From CAJCJE01 sp035948315 (GTDB lineage Bacteria > Actinomycetota > Actinomycetes > Mycobacteriales > Pseudonocardiaceae): DNA of 64,000 nt. The position numbers and the translations under genes are program-made. Under the pieces are notes generated by a model, which saw nothing but the letters and a program-made list of their open reading frames with translations, was not told the origin of the DNA and ran no database searches. Every line of letters starts with the position of its first letter. Position 1 is the first letter of the stretch. The DNA is taken from NCBI GenBank assembly GCA_035948315.1, contig DASZJG010000057.1, forward strand, positions 1-64,000, given 5' to 3'. Positions 1-8,632 of the stretch are shown piece by piece.

Positions 1-450
1 CAGCCGGCCCAGCATGGCCCGACCGGACGCGGGCAGCTGCGCGGGGAGTCGCACACCCACGTCGGTCACCAGCGTCTGCGGCCTGCGCGGCTGCTCGCGC
101 ACCAGGTAGAGCGTTTCCGGGCCGTGCAGCACGCCCAGGTGCGCGGTGTGGCCCACCCGGTCGACCAGCCTGCGCAGCAGCGGCCGCGCCAGCCGTTCCA
201 GCGGGTCGTGGCGCAGGTACGCGGAACCGAGTTCGAACGCGGCGACGCCGAGGCCGTAGCGCCGGTCCTCCGGCAGATGCGTGACGAAACCGGCATTCGT
301 GAGTTCGGTGAGCAGGTGGTAGACGGTCGAGCGGGGCAGCTTCAGCTCGGCCGCGATCGCCGCCGCCGGCACCGGACCCGCGTGGCTGGCCAGCAGTCGC
401 AGCACGGCCAACCCCCTGCGCAGTGCCGGTACCGTGCCGTTCGGGTCCAT
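1..450 (-). CDS. IclR-family transcriptional regulator (C-terminus beyond window)
   Basis: The minus frame reads from an ATG at 450 into a winged helix-turn-helix typical of IclR proteins (PALRRGLAVLRLLASHAG, then LPRSTVYHLLTELTNAGFV), followed by the start of the ligand-binding domain (LGVLHGPETLYLVRE). The gene runs off the left edge, so only about 150 residues are visible. In-frame GTG codons at 459 and 525 are alternative starts. I prefer 450 because it leaves an inverted repeat at 462-479 in the leader rather than inside the gene. IclR proteins bind palindromes and often control adjacent catabolic operons. A matching repeat sits upstream of hutH, so this is a candidate histidine-utilisation regulator. 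That role is inference; the family call is firm. Confidence 0.88.
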   Translation of the reverse strand, partial: MDPNGTVPALRRGLAVLRLLASHAGPVPAAAIAAELKLPRSTVYHLLTELTNAGFVTHLPEDRRYGLGVAAFELGSAYLRHDPLERLARPLLRRLVDRVGHTAHLGVLHGPETLYLVREQPRRPQTLVTDVGVRLPAQLPASGRAMLGRL

Positions 451-461
451 CGCGGCCACCT

Positions 462-479
462 TGTCTCGTATTTCAGACA
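462..479. promoter_or_regulatory. Candidate IclR operator (GTCT-N8-AGAC)
   Basis: An inverted repeat TGTCT-N8-AGACA lies 12 bp upstream of the IclR start at 450 and about 50 bp upstream of the divergent secreted-protein gene at 528. The same spacing and arms recur at 1724-1739 before hutH, and the right halves agree as ATyTCAGACA. Autoregulatory operators in this position are usual for IclR proteins. Binding is not demonstrated. Confidence 0.45.
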
Positions 480-527
480 GCGTAGCTTCGACTCGCCCGA
501 TCGCGATCGAGCGGGGAAGATCCACGC

Positions 528-1724
528 ATGCAGTGTGGTGCGCTGACCCGCGTCGCCGTGCTGTCCGCCGCGAGCGTGCTCATCGGCGCGACGGCGACGC
601 CCACCCCTGCCCCGACGCCGACACCCGCGCCTGCCGGTCCGCCGAGGGAGCAGGTCGTCCAGTTCGGCCGGTACGACTACACCGTCGATACCGCGCACCC
701 GCTGCCCTACCAGGCCGACAACTGGCCGTTCGAGGTGCTGCAACGCGGCTACGCCGGCCAGGTCAGCGCGCTGCGTGGCGCGGAAACCAGCAAGTTGCCG
801 ATGACCTTCCTGTTCTACGCGGACCCGATGGTCATCCGACCGAGTGATCATCTCGGTTACACCACGGCGCTGCCGGCCTCGTGGGTGCAGATGTACCACC
901 CGGACTGGCTGCTGCGGGACGCGCGCGGCGACATGATCGGCCGCTCGGGCGGTGGCGACGACATCATGATGGACCCGGGCAATCCCGCCTACCAGCAGCT
1001 CGCCGGCGACAATCTGGTCGCGATCATGACCGCGGAGGGCTGGGCAGGCGTCATGCTCGACGAGCTGAACCAGACCTGGACCTGGACGATGACCGACCCG
1101 CCCGCCGGCTATCCGACCGAGCGGTCCTGGGACCAGGCTGAGATCGCGCTGGTCAAGACCGTGTGTGGCAAGGTCATCGCCGCCGGGCGGCTGTGCCTGA
1201 CCAACACCGGCGACTACCACGACGACGAGGACTTCTGGAACGCGATCACCGACCTCAACAGCGGGTCCAGCCAGGAGTTCTACATGGCGCTGCAACCCGG
1301 CCTCGGCAACGCGCCCACCGCCGCGACCATCGAGAACGGCTGGTGGCTGCCGGCCGAGCAGCGGCTGTTCGCCTCCCAGTTCGACCGCAAGGACGGGTTC
1401 TTCCACGCCTACGCGGCCGGCCCCGCGCTGGTCGGCTACGCGCTCGGCTCCTACCTGCTCGCCTGGCAGGGCTACGGCACGTTCGCGGCGTCCGCCGAGG
1501 TCAACGGGGCATACAACGGATCGGACACCTGGACGCCCGACTTCGACGCCGCCCGCAAACTCGGCCAGGCCGTCGGTCAGCTGCAGTTCGCCGGCAAGCT
1601 GATGTGGCGGCCCTTCCAGCACGGCTACGTGATCGTCAACCCGCACGACACCCCGCAGACCGCGTTCGTCGAGGCGGGCTGGCGCACACTGCCGCCGACA
1701 TCCGCCCAGATCGTCGCCTATTAG
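528..1724 (+). CDS. Secreted putative glycoside hydrolase (GHL15-like)
   Basis: A 398-residue protein with an N-terminal signal peptide (hydrophobic VAVLSAASVLIGATA) and a Thr/Pro/Ala-rich linker at about residues 25-42. The body resembles the putative glycosidase families with a TIM-barrel fold (GHL15 and relatives). The segment GWAGVMLDELNQTW carries an acidic pair at the expected end of a strand, and many Trp/Tyr residues could line a sugar site. The substrate is unknown. The gene lies between the IclR regulator and the hut operon; its stop codon overlaps the first base of the candidate hutH operator at 1724. It could be a bystander. The family call rests on remembered motif resemblance, so the fold is likelier than any specific activity. 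Confidence 0.7.
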   Translation: MQCGALTRVAVLSAASVLIGATATPTPAPTPTPAPAGPPREQVVQFGRYDYTVDTAHPLPYQADNWPFEVLQRGYAGQVSALRGAETSKLPMTFLFYADPMVIRPSDHLGYTTALPASWVQMYHPDWLLRDARGDMIGRSGGGDDIMMDPGNPAYQQLAGDNLVAIMTAEGWAGVMLDELNQTWTWTMTDPPAGYPTERSWDQAEIALVKTVCGKVIAAGRLCLTNTGDYHDDEDFWNAITDLNSGSSQEFYMALQPGLGNAPTAATIENGWWLPAEQRLFASQFDRKDGFFHAYAAGPALVGYALGSYLLAWQGYGTFAASAEVNGAYNGSDTWTPDFDAARKLGQAVGQLQFAGKLMWRPFQHGYVIVNPHDTPQTAFVEAGWRTLPPTSAQIVAY

Positions 1725-1739
1725 TCTGGGATCTCAGAC
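1724..1739. promoter_or_regulatory. Candidate operator upstream of hutH
   Basis: GTCT-N8-AGAC inverted repeat located 54 bp before the hutH start, followed by A as in the copy at 462-479. It also forms an almost perfect 16-bp palindrome, GTCTGGGATCTCAGAC, with one mismatched pair. The position suits a repressor site over the hut promoter. The repeated architecture next to an IclR gene is the only evidence. Confidence 0.45.
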
Positions 1740-1793
1740 ACGATCGGCCCGGCAGCACTCGCGGAAGCGGGCCGCGCCGGTTGTGATGGAAGC

Positions 1794-3335
1794 ATGCAGG
1801 ACGCCATCGCACTCGGGCTCGACCCGCTGAGCCGTGCCGACGTGCTCGCCGTCGCCCGCCAGGACGCTCCGATCGAGCTGACCCCGGCCGCGCGGGCCGC
1901 CGTAGAGGCCGCGCGGGCCCACATCGAGGATCTGGCCGGCGCGGAAACCCCGACGTACGGCATTTCCACCGGCTTCGGCGCGCTGGCCGTCCGGCACATC
2001 CCGCCGGACCGGCGCGCTCAGCTGCAACGCTCGCTGATCCGCTCGCACGCGGCGGGCGCGGGCCCGGCCGTGGAGCGCGAGGTCGTGCGCGCGCTGATGC
2101 TGCTGCGGCTGCGCACGCTGGCCAGCGGTCACACCGGCGTCCGTCCATCCACAGTGGACACGCTGGCCGGCATGCTGAACGCGGGCATCGTGCCCGTCGT
2201 GCAGGAGTTCGGCTCGCTCGGCTGCTCCGGCGACCTCGCCCCGCTGTCCTCGGTCGCGCTAGCGCTGATGGGCGAAGGTCAGGTGCACGACGCCACCGGC
2301 ACCCTCCGCCCGGCAGGGGAAGCGCTGGCCTCGGCCGACCTGAAACCGGTCGAACTGGCCGAAAAGGAAGGGCTGGCGCTGATCAACGGCACCGACGGCA
2401 TGCTCGGCATGCTGGTCATGGCCTGCGCCGACCTCACGGCGCTGCTCGACATCGCCGACCTGACGGCGGCCATGAGCGTCGAGGCGCTGCTGGGCACCGA
2501 CCGCGTGTTCGCCGCCGACCTCCAGGCCCTGCGCCCGCACCCCGGACAGGCGGCCTCGGCGGCCCGGATGCTGACGTTGCTGGCCGGTTCCGCGATCATG
2601 GACAGCCACCGCGGCCCGGACTGCACTCGCGTCCAGGACGCCTACTCGCTGCGCTGCGCACCCCAGGTGCACGGCGCCGCCCGCGACACCGTCACGCACG
2701 CCGAACTCGTCGCCGACCGCGAACTAGCCTCGGCGATCGACAACCCGGTCGTCCTCGACGACGGCCGCGTCGAGTCCAACGGCAACTTCCACGGCGCCCC
2801 GGTCGCCTACGTCCTGGACTTCCTCGCCATCGCCGTCGCCGACGTGGCGAGCATGGCCGAGCGGCGGACGGACCGCATGCTCGACGTGGCCCGATCGCAC
2901 GGCCTGCCGCCGTTCCTCGCCGACGACCCCGGCGTCGACTCCGGCCACATGATCGCGCACTACACCCAGGCCGCGATCGTGTCCGAGTGCAAGCGGCTGG
3001 CCGTTCCCGCGTCGGTCGACTCCATCCCGACTAGCGCCATGCAGGAGGACCACGTGTCCATGGGCTGGTCGGCGGCCCGCAAACTGCGCAAGGCCGTCGA
3101 GGGCCTGTCCACCGTGCTGGCCATCGAACTGCTCACCGCCGCCCGCGCCCTCGACCTGCGCGCCCCGCTCACCCCGGCCCCGGCGACCGCCGCCGCGGTC
3201 GCCGCGCTGCGCGAGACCGTGCCCGGCCCGGGGTCCGACCGGCATCTGGCGCCCGACATCGCCGCTGCCGAACAACTCGTCCGCTCCGGTGCGCTCAACG
3301 CCGCCGTCGACGCCGTTCTGGAGGCCCAATCATGA
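1794..3335 (+). CDS. hutH: Histidine ammonia-lyase
   Basis: A 513-residue enzyme that removes ammonia from L-histidine to give urocanate, the first step of histidine degradation. The family features are present: YGISTGFG near residue 55 (active-site Tyr loop), and GSLGCSGDLAPLSS at about 140-153. The latter contains the triplet that cyclises to the MIO electrophile. Here it is Cys144-Ser145-Gly146 instead of the usual Ala-Ser-Gly; the Ser and Gly are intact, so MIO should still form. The length is normal. It is first of a five-gene operon and overlaps hutU by ATGA. A weak GGA before ATG 1794 serves as ribosome site. Confidence 0.96.
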   Translation: MQDAIALGLDPLSRADVLAVARQDAPIELTPAARAAVEAARAHIEDLAGAETPTYGISTGFGALAVRHIPPDRRAQLQRSLIRSHAAGAGPAVEREVVRALMLLRLRTLASGHTGVRPSTVDTLAGMLNAGIVPVVQEFGSLGCSGDLAPLSSVALALMGEGQVHDATGTLRPAGEALASADLKPVELAEKEGLALINGTDGMLGMLVMACADLTALLDIADLTAAMSVEALLGTDRVFAADLQALRPHPGQAASAARMLTLLAGSAIMDSHRGPDCTRVQDAYSLRCAPQVHGAARDTVTHAELVADRELASAIDNPVVLDDGRVESNGNFHGAPVAYVLDFLAIAVADVASMAERRTDRMLDVARSHGLPPFLADDPGVDSGHMIAHYTQAAIVSECKRLAVPASVDSIPTSAMQEDHVSMGWSAARKLRKAVEGLSTVLAIELLTAARALDLRAPLTPAPATAAAVAALRETVPGPGSDRHLAPDIAAAEQLVRSGALNAAVDAVLEAQS

Positions 3336-4987
3336 GTAGTCCGGTGATCCGTGCCGCCCGAGGCACCACGCTGACCGCCCGCAGTTGGGCGACCGAGGCG
3401 CCGCTGCGCATGCTGCACAACAACCTCGACCCCGAGGTGGCGGAGCGCCCGGAGGACCTCGTCGTGTACGGCGGCACCGGCAAGGCCGCGCGCGACTGGC
3501 CCAGCTTCCACGCCATCACCCGCGAACTCACCGACCTGCGCGAGGACGAGACCCTGTTGGTCCAGTCCGGTCGTCCGGTCGGTGTGCTGCGGACGCACGA
3601 GTGGGCGCCGCGCGTGCTCATCGCCAATTCCAACCTGGTGCCCGACTGGGCGAACTGGCCGGAGTTCCGCAGGCTCGAATCGCTCGGCCTGACCATGTAC
3701 GGCCAGATGACCGCGGGTTCGTGGATCTATATCGGCACCCAGGGCATCCTGCAGGGCACCTACGAGACCTTCGCCGCGGTCGCCACCAAGCGCTTCGGTG
3801 GCACCCTCGCCGGCACGCTCACCGTGACCGCGGGCCTCGGCGGCATGGGCGGCGCGCAACCGCTCGCCGTCACCATGAACGGCGGCGCGGTGCTGTGCGT
3901 CGAATGCGACCCGCACCGCGCCCAGCGCCGCGTCGAAACCCGCTACCTCGACGAGATCGCCGACGACATCGACGACGCGATCGCGCGGGTCACCAAGGCC
4001 AAGCGGGACAAGCGCGCGCTGTCCGTCGGCCTGATCGGCAACGCCGCCTGGGTACTGCCGGAACTGTTGCGGCGCAACGTCGAGGTCGACATCGTCACCG
4101 ACCAGACCTCCGCGCACGACCCGCTCGCCTACCTCCCGCTCGGTGTCGACCTCGACGACTGGCACGACTACGCGGCGAAGAAGCCGGACGAGTTCACCGA
4201 CCGCTCCCGCGACTCCATGGCCGAACACGTCGGCGCGATGGTCGGTTTCAAGGATCGCGGCGCCGAGGTCTTCGACTACGGCAACTCGATCCGCGGCGAG
4301 GCGAAGCTCGCCGGCTACGAACGCGCCTTCGAGTTCCCCGGCTTCGTGCCCGCCTACATCCGCCCACTGTTCTGCGAGGGCAAGGGCCCGTTCCGCTGGG
4401 CCGCCCTCTCCGGCGACCCCGCCGACATCGCGGCCACCGACCGCGCCATCCTCGACCTGTTCCCGGAGAACGAATCCCTGGCCCGCTGGATGAAGCTGGC
4501 CGGCGAAAGGGTTGCCTTCCAAGGACTTCCGGCCCGGATCTGCTGGCTGGGCTACGGCGAGCGGCATCTGGCCGGCCTGCGGTTCAACGAGATGGTCCGC
4601 AGCGGGGAGTTGTCCGCGCCGGTGGTCATCGGCCGTGATCACCTCGACTGCGGCTCGGTCGCCTCGCCCTACCGGGAAACCGAATCCATGGCCGACGGCT
4701 CGGACGCCATCGCCGACTGGCCGCTGCTCAACGCGCTGGTCAACACCGCCTCCGGCGCCAGCTGGGTGTCCATCCACCACGGCGGTGGGGTCGGCATCGG
4801 CCGGTCCATCCACGCGGGCCAGGTCACCGTCGCGGACGGCACCGAACTCGCCGGTCAGAAGATCGAGCGGGTGCTCACCAACGACCCGGGCATGGGCGTC
4901 CTGCGGCACGTCGACGCCGGCTACCCCGAGGCCGACGCGGTAGCCGAGGCGAAGTCCGTGCACATCCCGATGAAGCGCGACGCGTGA
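3332..4987 (+). CDS. hutU: Urocanate hydratase
   Basis: A 551-residue cytosolic NAD-dependent hydratase converting urocanate to imidazolone propionate. The glycine-rich NAD segment TAGLGGMGGAQPLAV lies near residues 165-180, and the catalytic cysteine motif DHLDCGSVASPYRE lies near 435. Length matches the family. The start ATG overlaps the hutH stop and the end overlaps the next GTG start (GTGA), so translation is probably coupled along the operon. Nothing is unusual. Confidence 0.97.
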   Translation: MSSPVIRAARGTTLTARSWATEAPLRMLHNNLDPEVAERPEDLVVYGGTGKAARDWPSFHAITRELTDLREDETLLVQSGRPVGVLRTHEWAPRVLIANSNLVPDWANWPEFRRLESLGLTMYGQMTAGSWIYIGTQGILQGTYETFAAVATKRFGGTLAGTLTVTAGLGGMGGAQPLAVTMNGGAVLCVECDPHRAQRRVETRYLDEIADDIDDAIARVTKAKRDKRALSVGLIGNAAWVLPELLRRNVEVDIVTDQTSAHDPLAYLPLGVDLDDWHDYAAKKPDEFTDRSRDSMAEHVGAMVGFKDRGAEVFDYGNSIRGEAKLAGYERAFEFPGFVPAYIRPLFCEGKGPFRWAALSGDPADIAATDRAILDLFPENESLARWMKLAGERVAFQGLPARICWLGYGERHLAGLRFNEMVRSGELSAPVVIGRDHLDCGSVASPYRETESMADGSDAIADWPLLNALVNTASGASWVSIHHGGGVGIGRSIHAGQVTVADGTELAGQKIERVLTNDPGMGVLRHVDAGYPEADAVAEAKSVHIPMKRDA

Positions 4988-6189
4988 GCGCGAACGACCT
5001 CCTCGCCGCCATCGCCGATGTCGGCGCGGACCGCAAGCGCGGTGGTTACGCACGGCACGGCTACGACGCGGCCGAACTCGAACTGCGGACGTGGTTCGTC
5101 GAGGAGGCCGCCCGCCGTGACCTGGACATCGAGGTGGACCGCAACGGCAACATCTGGGCCTGGTGGGGCGCGCCCGGCCCGAACGCCGTGCTGACCGGCT
5201 CGCACCTCGACTCGGTCCCCGGCGGCGGCGCCTTCGACGGTCCGCTCGGCGTCGCGTGCGCCCTGGACGCCGTGGACAAACTGCGCGAGCGGGGTTTCAC
5301 CCCAACACGCCCGCTCGCGGTCGTCGTCTTCGCCGAGGAGGAAGGCGGCCGCTTCGGCGTCCCCTGCCTCGGTTCCCGCCTCCTGACCGGCGCGATCGAC
5401 CCCGCTCGCGCGGCCGCCCTGACCGACCCGGCCGGCATCACGCTTGCCGAAGCAATGGGCAAGGCCGGCGTCAACCCCGACCACATCGGCCGCGACGAAC
5501 AAGCCCTCGCGCGCATCGGCTGCTTCGTGGAACTGCACGTGGAACAGGGCCGAGCCCTCGACAGACTCCCCGGCACCCCACCCATCGCCGTGGCCACCAG
5601 CATCCTCGCCCACGGCCGCTGGCGCTTCACCCTGCGCGGGCAGGGAAACCACGCCGGCACAACAGAAATCGCCGAACGCGCGGACCCGATGCTCCCGGCG
5701 GCGGCAACCGTGCTCGCCGCCCGTCGAGCAGCCGCATCGGTGGCAGGCGCGCGAGCCACCGTGGGCCGACTGATCCCCACCCCCGGCGGCACCAACGTCA
5801 TCGCGTCATCCGTCGACTTCTGGCTCGACGCCCGCTCACCATCCACATCAGACACACGGGCGGTGGTGGCGGACATCACCGCGGCCGCCCGCGACGCGGC
5901 CTCGGCGGAGGGCTGCGAACTGGAGGTGACCGAAGAGTCCTACGGCGACACGGTCGTCTTCGACAGCAAGCTCCGCGACGACCTCACCGCGCTGCTCGGC
6001 GACGTCCCGCAACTGCCCACCGGCGCAGGCCACGACGCGGGCATCCTCGCCGCGTCCGTGCCGACGGCCATGCTGTTCGTGCGCAATCCCACCGGGATCA
6101 GTCACGCGCCCGCCGAATACGCGGAGATCGGCGACCGGATCGCCGGCACCGCCGCCCTGGTCGCAACTCTGGAGCAGCTATGCCGGTGA
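4984..6189 (+). CDS. M20-family amidohydrolase in the hut operon (allantoate/N-carbamoyl amino acid hydrolase type)
   Basis: A 401-residue member of the M20 metallohydrolases of the allantoate amidohydrolase, N-carbamoyl-L-amino acid hydrolase type. Metal-site motifs are intact: TGSHLDSVPGGGAFDG near residue 75, EEEGGRFGVPCLGSR near 118, ELHVEQGRALD near 182 and the C-terminal AGHDAGILAA. It sits between hutU and hutF with a GTGA overlap upstream and a 10-bp overlap downstream. No HutG (N-formylglutamate deformylase) is present, and the operon's HutF makes N-formylglutamate. I infer that this enzyme hydrolyses that intermediate. Database annotations usually call such genes allantoate amidohydrolase, but no purine or ureide genes are nearby. 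Confidence 0.85.
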   Translation: MSANDLLAAIADVGADRKRGGYARHGYDAAELELRTWFVEEAARRDLDIEVDRNGNIWAWWGAPGPNAVLTGSHLDSVPGGGAFDGPLGVACALDAVDKLRERGFTPTRPLAVVVFAEEEGGRFGVPCLGSRLLTGAIDPARAAALTDPAGITLAEAMGKAGVNPDHIGRDEQALARIGCFVELHVEQGRALDRLPGTPPIAVATSILAHGRWRFTLRGQGNHAGTTEIAERADPMLPAAATVLAARRAAASVAGARATVGRLIPTPGGTNVIASSVDFWLDARSPSTSDTRAVVADITAAARDAASAEGCELEVTEESYGDTVVFDSKLRDDLTALLGDVPQLPTGAGHDAGILAASVPTAMLFVRNPTGISHAPAEYAEIGDRIAGTAALVATLEQLCR

Positions 6190-7472
6190 CCTACTACGCC
6201 ACGGATTCGCGCACCCGGATCGACGTCGCCGCCGACGGCACCGTCGCGGCCCTCGCCGAGACCGACACCCCACCCGCCGACGCCATCCACCTCCCCGGCA
6301 TTGCCCTGCCCGGCTTCGCCAACGTGCACTCGCACGCCTTCCACCGTGCGCTGCGCGGTCGCACGCACGGCAACGGCGGCACGTTCTGGACGTGGCGCGA
6401 AACCATGTACGCGCTGGCCGCGCGGCTCGACCCGGACAGCTACTACGAACTCGCCCGGTTGGTGTACGCGGAAATGGTGCTCGCCGGCTACACCAGCGTC
6501 GGCGAGTTCCACTACCTGCACCACGCCCCCGGCGGCACCCGCTACGCCGACCCCAACGCCATGGGCAACGCCCTCGCCCAGGCAGCGGTGGATGCCGGCA
6601 TCAGGCTCACCCTCCTCGACACCTGCTACCTCACCGGCGCGATCGGTCGCGAACTCGTTGGCGTGCAACAACGTTTCGGCGACGACTCGGTCGACGGCTG
6701 GCGCAAACGCGTCGACGACTTCAGCTGCGACGCCGCCACCGTCCGGCTCGGCGCCGCCATCCACTCGGTGCGCGCCGTGCCCGTTGACGCGATCGGCATC
6801 GTGGCCGGCTGGGCGGGGGAGCGGTCGGCACCGTTACACGTACATCTGTCCGAACAGGTCGCCGAGAACAACGCCTGCCAGGCCCGCTATGGCCGCACGC
6901 CCACCGAACTCCTGCACGAACACGGCGCCCTCGGCGCCGATACCACCGCCGTGCACGCCACCCATCTCACCGCGGGCGACATCACGCTCCTCGCCGAACA
7001 CGGCTGCACCGCCTGCTTCTGCCCGACCACCGAGGCCGACCTGGCCGACGGCATCGGCCCCGCCCGCGAACTCGCCGATGCCGGCGTGACCCTCGCGCTC
7101 GGGAGCGACCAGCACGCGGTGATCGACCCGTTCCTGGAAGCGCGTGGCCTCGAAGCAGGCGAACGCCTCCGCACCGGCCAGCGCGGCCGCTTCTCCCCGC
7201 CGGAACTGCTCGTCGCGGCAACCGCGCATCCCGCGATCGGCGCCCCGATGCTGTTCGACATCGGCGCCCCCGCCGACTTCGTGACCGTCCGCACCGACAC
7301 CGTCCGCACCGCCGGCAGCGCCGCCGACCAGCTGATCATGGCCGCGAACTCGGCGGACGTGGCCACGGTCGTCGTCGGCGGGCGGATCGTCGCGCGGGAC
7401 GGCCACCATGACACCATCGGCGACGTCGGCCCGCAGTTGGCCGCGCGGATCGAGCGACTCTGGGGCGAATGA
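6180..7472 (+). CDS. hutF: Formimidoylglutamate deiminase
   Basis: A 430-residue amidohydrolase-superfamily enzyme that deaminates N-formimino-L-glutamate to N-formyl-L-glutamate. Visible motifs are the metal HxH in NVHSHAFHRALRG (about residue 47), HLSEQVAENNAC, VHATHLT and GSDQHAVIDP, in the order expected for HutF. The start ATG 6180 lies inside the 3' end of the M20 gene, and the reading frame stays open well upstream; ATG 6180 is chosen from the family N-terminus (MPVTYYA). It overlaps hutI by 4 bp. Its presence assigns the pathway to the deiminase route rather than the formiminoglutamase route. Confidence 0.94.
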   Translation: MPVTYYATDSRTRIDVAADGTVAALAETDTPPADAIHLPGIALPGFANVHSHAFHRALRGRTHGNGGTFWTWRETMYALAARLDPDSYYELARLVYAEMVLAGYTSVGEFHYLHHAPGGTRYADPNAMGNALAQAAVDAGIRLTLLDTCYLTGAIGRELVGVQQRFGDDSVDGWRKRVDDFSCDAATVRLGAAIHSVRAVPVDAIGIVAGWAGERSAPLHVHLSEQVAENNACQARYGRTPTELLHEHGALGADTTAVHATHLTAGDITLLAEHGCTACFCPTTEADLADGIGPARELADAGVTLALGSDQHAVIDPFLEARGLEAGERLRTGQRGRFSPPELLVAATAHPAIGAPMLFDIGAPADFVTVRTDTVRTAGSAADQLIMAANSADVATVVVGGRIVARDGHHDTIGDVGPQLAARIERLWGE

Positions 7473-8632
7473 TGACCAGCACGGTGCTGACCGGGATCGG
7501 CGAACTGACCACCAACGACGAGGAGTGGGGCCAGCTCACCGACGCCGCGCTCGTGCTGGAGGCCGACCGCATCACCTGGATCGGCCCGACAGCCGCAGCC
7601 CCCGCTGCCGACACCCGAATCGACCTCGGCGGCGCGGCCGTCCTGCCCGGCTGGGTCGACAGCCACACCCATCTCGTCTACGCGGGCGATCGCACCGCCG
7701 AATTCACCGCGCGCATGGCCGGAAAGCCCTACGCCGCAGGCGGAATCGCCGTCACAGTCGAAGCGACCCGAGCCGCGACCGACGCGGTCCTCCAGGCAAA
7801 CCTCCGCAAACAGGTGACCGAGGCCCACCGCCAAGGCACCACCTACCTCGAAACCAAAACCGGCTACGGCCTCACCGTCGCCGACGAAGCCCGCGCGGCG
7901 GCCCTGGCCGCCGGCATAGCCGACGAGATCACCTTCCTGGGCGCCCACCTCGTTCCCCCCGGAGCCGACGCCGACGACTACGTGGCCCTCGTCTGCGGCG
8001 CGATGCTCGACGCGGTCGCGCCCCTGGTCGGCTGGGCGGACGTCTTCTGCGAAACCGGCGCGTTCGACGCCGACCAGTCCCGCGCCGTGCTGGAGGCCGC
8101 CAAGGCCAGGGGACTCGGCCTGCGCGTGCACGGCAACCAACTCGGCCCCGGCCCCGGTGTCGCTCTCGCGGTCGACCTCGGCGCGGCCAGCGTCGACCAC
8201 TGCACCTACCTCACACCGTCCGATGTAGACGCCCTGGCCGGCTCGGACACGGTCGCGACCCTGCTCCCGGCCTGCGACATCTCCACCCGCCAGTCCCTCC
8301 CCGACGCCCGCGCCCTCCTGGACGCAGGCGCGACAGTGGCGTTGGCGTCCAACTGCAACCCAGGTTCGTCGTACACGTCATCGATTGCCTACTGCGTGGC
8401 CACCGCCGTGCTCCAGATGCGCATGACCGTCGAAGAAGCCGTCCGCGCGGCAACCTGGGGCGGCGCCCGTGCCCTGCGCCGTGAAACCGGCGACGGCGCC
8501 ATCGGCGTACTCCGCCCCGGCAGCCGAGCCGACGTGCACGTCCTGTCCGCGCCCTCGGCCACCCACCTCGCCTACCGCCCCGGCATGCCGCTCACCGCCG
8601 CCGTCTGGCGCGCCGGCGCCCGGGTGGTCTAG
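7469..8632 (+). CDS. hutI: Imidazolonepropionase
   Basis: A 387-residue zinc/iron amidohydrolase opening the imidazolone ring to give N-formimino-L-glutamate. It shows the metal motif WVDSHTHLVYAGDR (about residues 63-76), LETKTGYGL, the metal His region RVHGNQLGPG, and a C-terminal NPGSS loop. It starts with ATGATG, so either Met is possible. It is the last gene of the hut operon. Its TAG stop shares a CTAG with the stop of the opposing lipoprotein gene, leaving no intergenic terminator between them. Confidence 0.96.
   Translation: MMTSTVLTGIGELTTNDEEWGQLTDAALVLEADRITWIGPTAAAPAADTRIDLGGAAVLPGWVDSHTHLVYAGDRTAEFTARMAGKPYAAGGIAVTVEATRAATDAVLQANLRKQVTEAHRQGTTYLETKTGYGLTVADEARAAALAAGIADEITFLGAHLVPPGADADDYVALVCGAMLDAVAPLVGWADVFCETGAFDADQSRAVLEAAKARGLGLRVHGNQLGPGPGVALAVDLGAASVDHCTYLTPSDVDALAGSDTVATLLPACDISTRQSLPDARALLDAGATVALASNCNPGSSYTSSIAYCVATAVLQMRMTVEEAVRAATWGGARALRRETGDGAIGVLRPGSRADVHVLSAPSATHLAYRPGMPLTAAVWRAGARVV

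Noticed and set aside
342..1646. A 434-codon minus-strand frame across the glycosidase-like gene
   Set aside because: Runs through both the IclR region and the secreted protein in the wrong frame; composition is not protein-like.
5163..6179. N-terminal extension of hutF by about 340 codons
   Set aside because: The extension is an Arg/Pro-rich read of the M20 gene in another frame; the family start MPVTYYA lies at 6180.
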